Positions 5,461 through 5,924 of a stretch of 5,924 nt of DNA are shown one piece after another. The notes under the pieces are model-generated. The model saw only the letters and a list, made by a program, of their open reading frames with translations. It did not search any database and had not been told where the DNA came from. Position 1 is the first letter of the stretch. The number at the start of each line of letters is the position of its first letter. Source of the DNA: an uncultured Lachnospiraceae bacterium (lineage in GTDB: Bacteria > Bacillota > Clostridia > Lachnospirales > Lachnospiraceae); the NCBI GenBank assembly GCA_902796375.1, contig CADBOW010000179.1, positions 1-5,924 of the forward strand, given 5' to 3'. The position numbers were made by a program, and so were the translations under genes.

Positions 5461-5924
5461 TCACGCTCCTTTCCTTGACGCGGTTCCCGTTGGTGGTGGG
5501 ATTATTGATCACCTGTCCGTTGAAATACATGGTAGTGGATCCGCCGCCATCCAGGTTGTATGCCTGTTCACATCCGAGTTCATCCATAAGCTCGGCCAGC
5601 TGCAGAAGACTGAGGCCGACGCTTTCACTGGTCCTTCCGTCGGAAACCACCATTACGTAATGAAGCGGAGAAATGTAACCCAGCGCCGTACGCGGATTGC
5701 TGGTCATGGATTGCGCCACTTCAGAGCTCGCAGTTACGGCAACTTCGCCATCGATAACCAGCCCGGGACCGAAGGAATACACCTGCAGAGCACCGCGATC
5801 CAGAAGATCCTGGGCCGTTACCTCACCTTCTGTAATGATCTCCATGGTTCCATCCTCATAGATCACAAGATCCTGTGCGGTCTGACTGCTCACGGTATCG
5901 CGGTAAAGAATACCATTCCGGATC
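5435..5924 (-). CDS. Phosphodiester glycosidase family protein (NAGPA/DUF2233), 5' end missing
   Basis: The frame is open from the window edge at 5924 to TAA 5437-5435, giving 162 residues of C-terminal sequence. The fragment contains NPRTALGY, VVSDGR, and the signature YNLDGGGSTTMYFNG, followed by the usual ending 'NRVKERSVSDIVYIGY'. These are hallmarks of the family of the human lysosomal uncovering enzyme (N-acetylglucosamine-1-phosphodiester alpha-N-acetylglucosaminidase). Bacterial members are generally exported or membrane-anchored and thought to act on sugar phosphodiesters of surface or extracellular glycans; the substrate here is unknown. An in-frame GTG at 5893 is only an internal codon: upstream codons (IRNGILYRDT) continue the typical domain, so the true start, and any signal peptide, lies outside. 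The downstream membrane-protein gene overlaps its last 26 nt. Confidence 0.88.
   Translation of the reverse strand, partial: IRNGILYRDTVSSQTAQDLVIYEDGTMEIITEGEVTAQDLLDRGALQVYSFGPGLVIDGEVAVTASSEVAQSMTSNPRTALGYISPLHYVMVVSDGRTSESVGLSLLQLAELMDELGCEQAYNLDGGGSTTMYFNGQVINNPTTNGNRVKERSVSDIVYIGY

Overview
The window looks like chromosomal DNA of an anaerobic Firmicute, most likely a Lachnospiraceae-type clostridium. This rests on moderate GC, strong AGGAGG-type ribosome binding sites, Bacillus/Clostridium-like -10 elements, and a TtcA-like PP-loop protein of a type I associate with that group. No phage, IS element, CRISPR array, tRNA or rRNA is visible.

Layout. Positions 1-234 are an apparently divergent regulatory region. 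It holds the first codons of a leftward gene, two families of helically phased direct repeats, a sigma-A-like promoter, and a perfect inverted repeat at the predicted transcription start. Positions 235-3030 carry three rightward genes: a VOC/glyoxalase-fold protein, a cytoplasmic PAS-GGDEF-PAS protein, and a TtcA-like PP-loop ATPase. A 55-codon small ORF overlaps the first two. Positions 3031-3515 contain no intact gene. They hold what looks like the wreck of a membrane-anchored EAL-domain c-di-GMP phosphodiesterase: a well-initiated reading frame with two in-frame stops leading into a membrane helix, then the intact last ~25 codons of an EAL domain in another frame. A likely promoter and an 8-bp hairpin lie within the wreck, pointing to the next gene. 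Positions 3516-5030 encode a dCache-type membrane diguanylate cyclase. Positions 5011-5924 hold two leftward genes: the 3' part of a phosphodiester glycosidase (NAGPA/DUF2233 family) and an overlapping four-helix membrane protein, whose end overlaps the cyclase by 20 bp.

The theme of the centre is cyclic di-GMP. Two GGDEF proteins with different sensory modules and different feedback control (one with an I-site, one without) flank the decayed remains of a phosphodiesterase. The leftward pair concerns cell-surface or exported glycan phosphodiesters and is probably independent. I see no convincing new multi-gene system. The most notable items are the decayed phosphodiesterase, the phased repeat arrays at the left edge, and the abrupt C-terminus of the first GGDEF protein.
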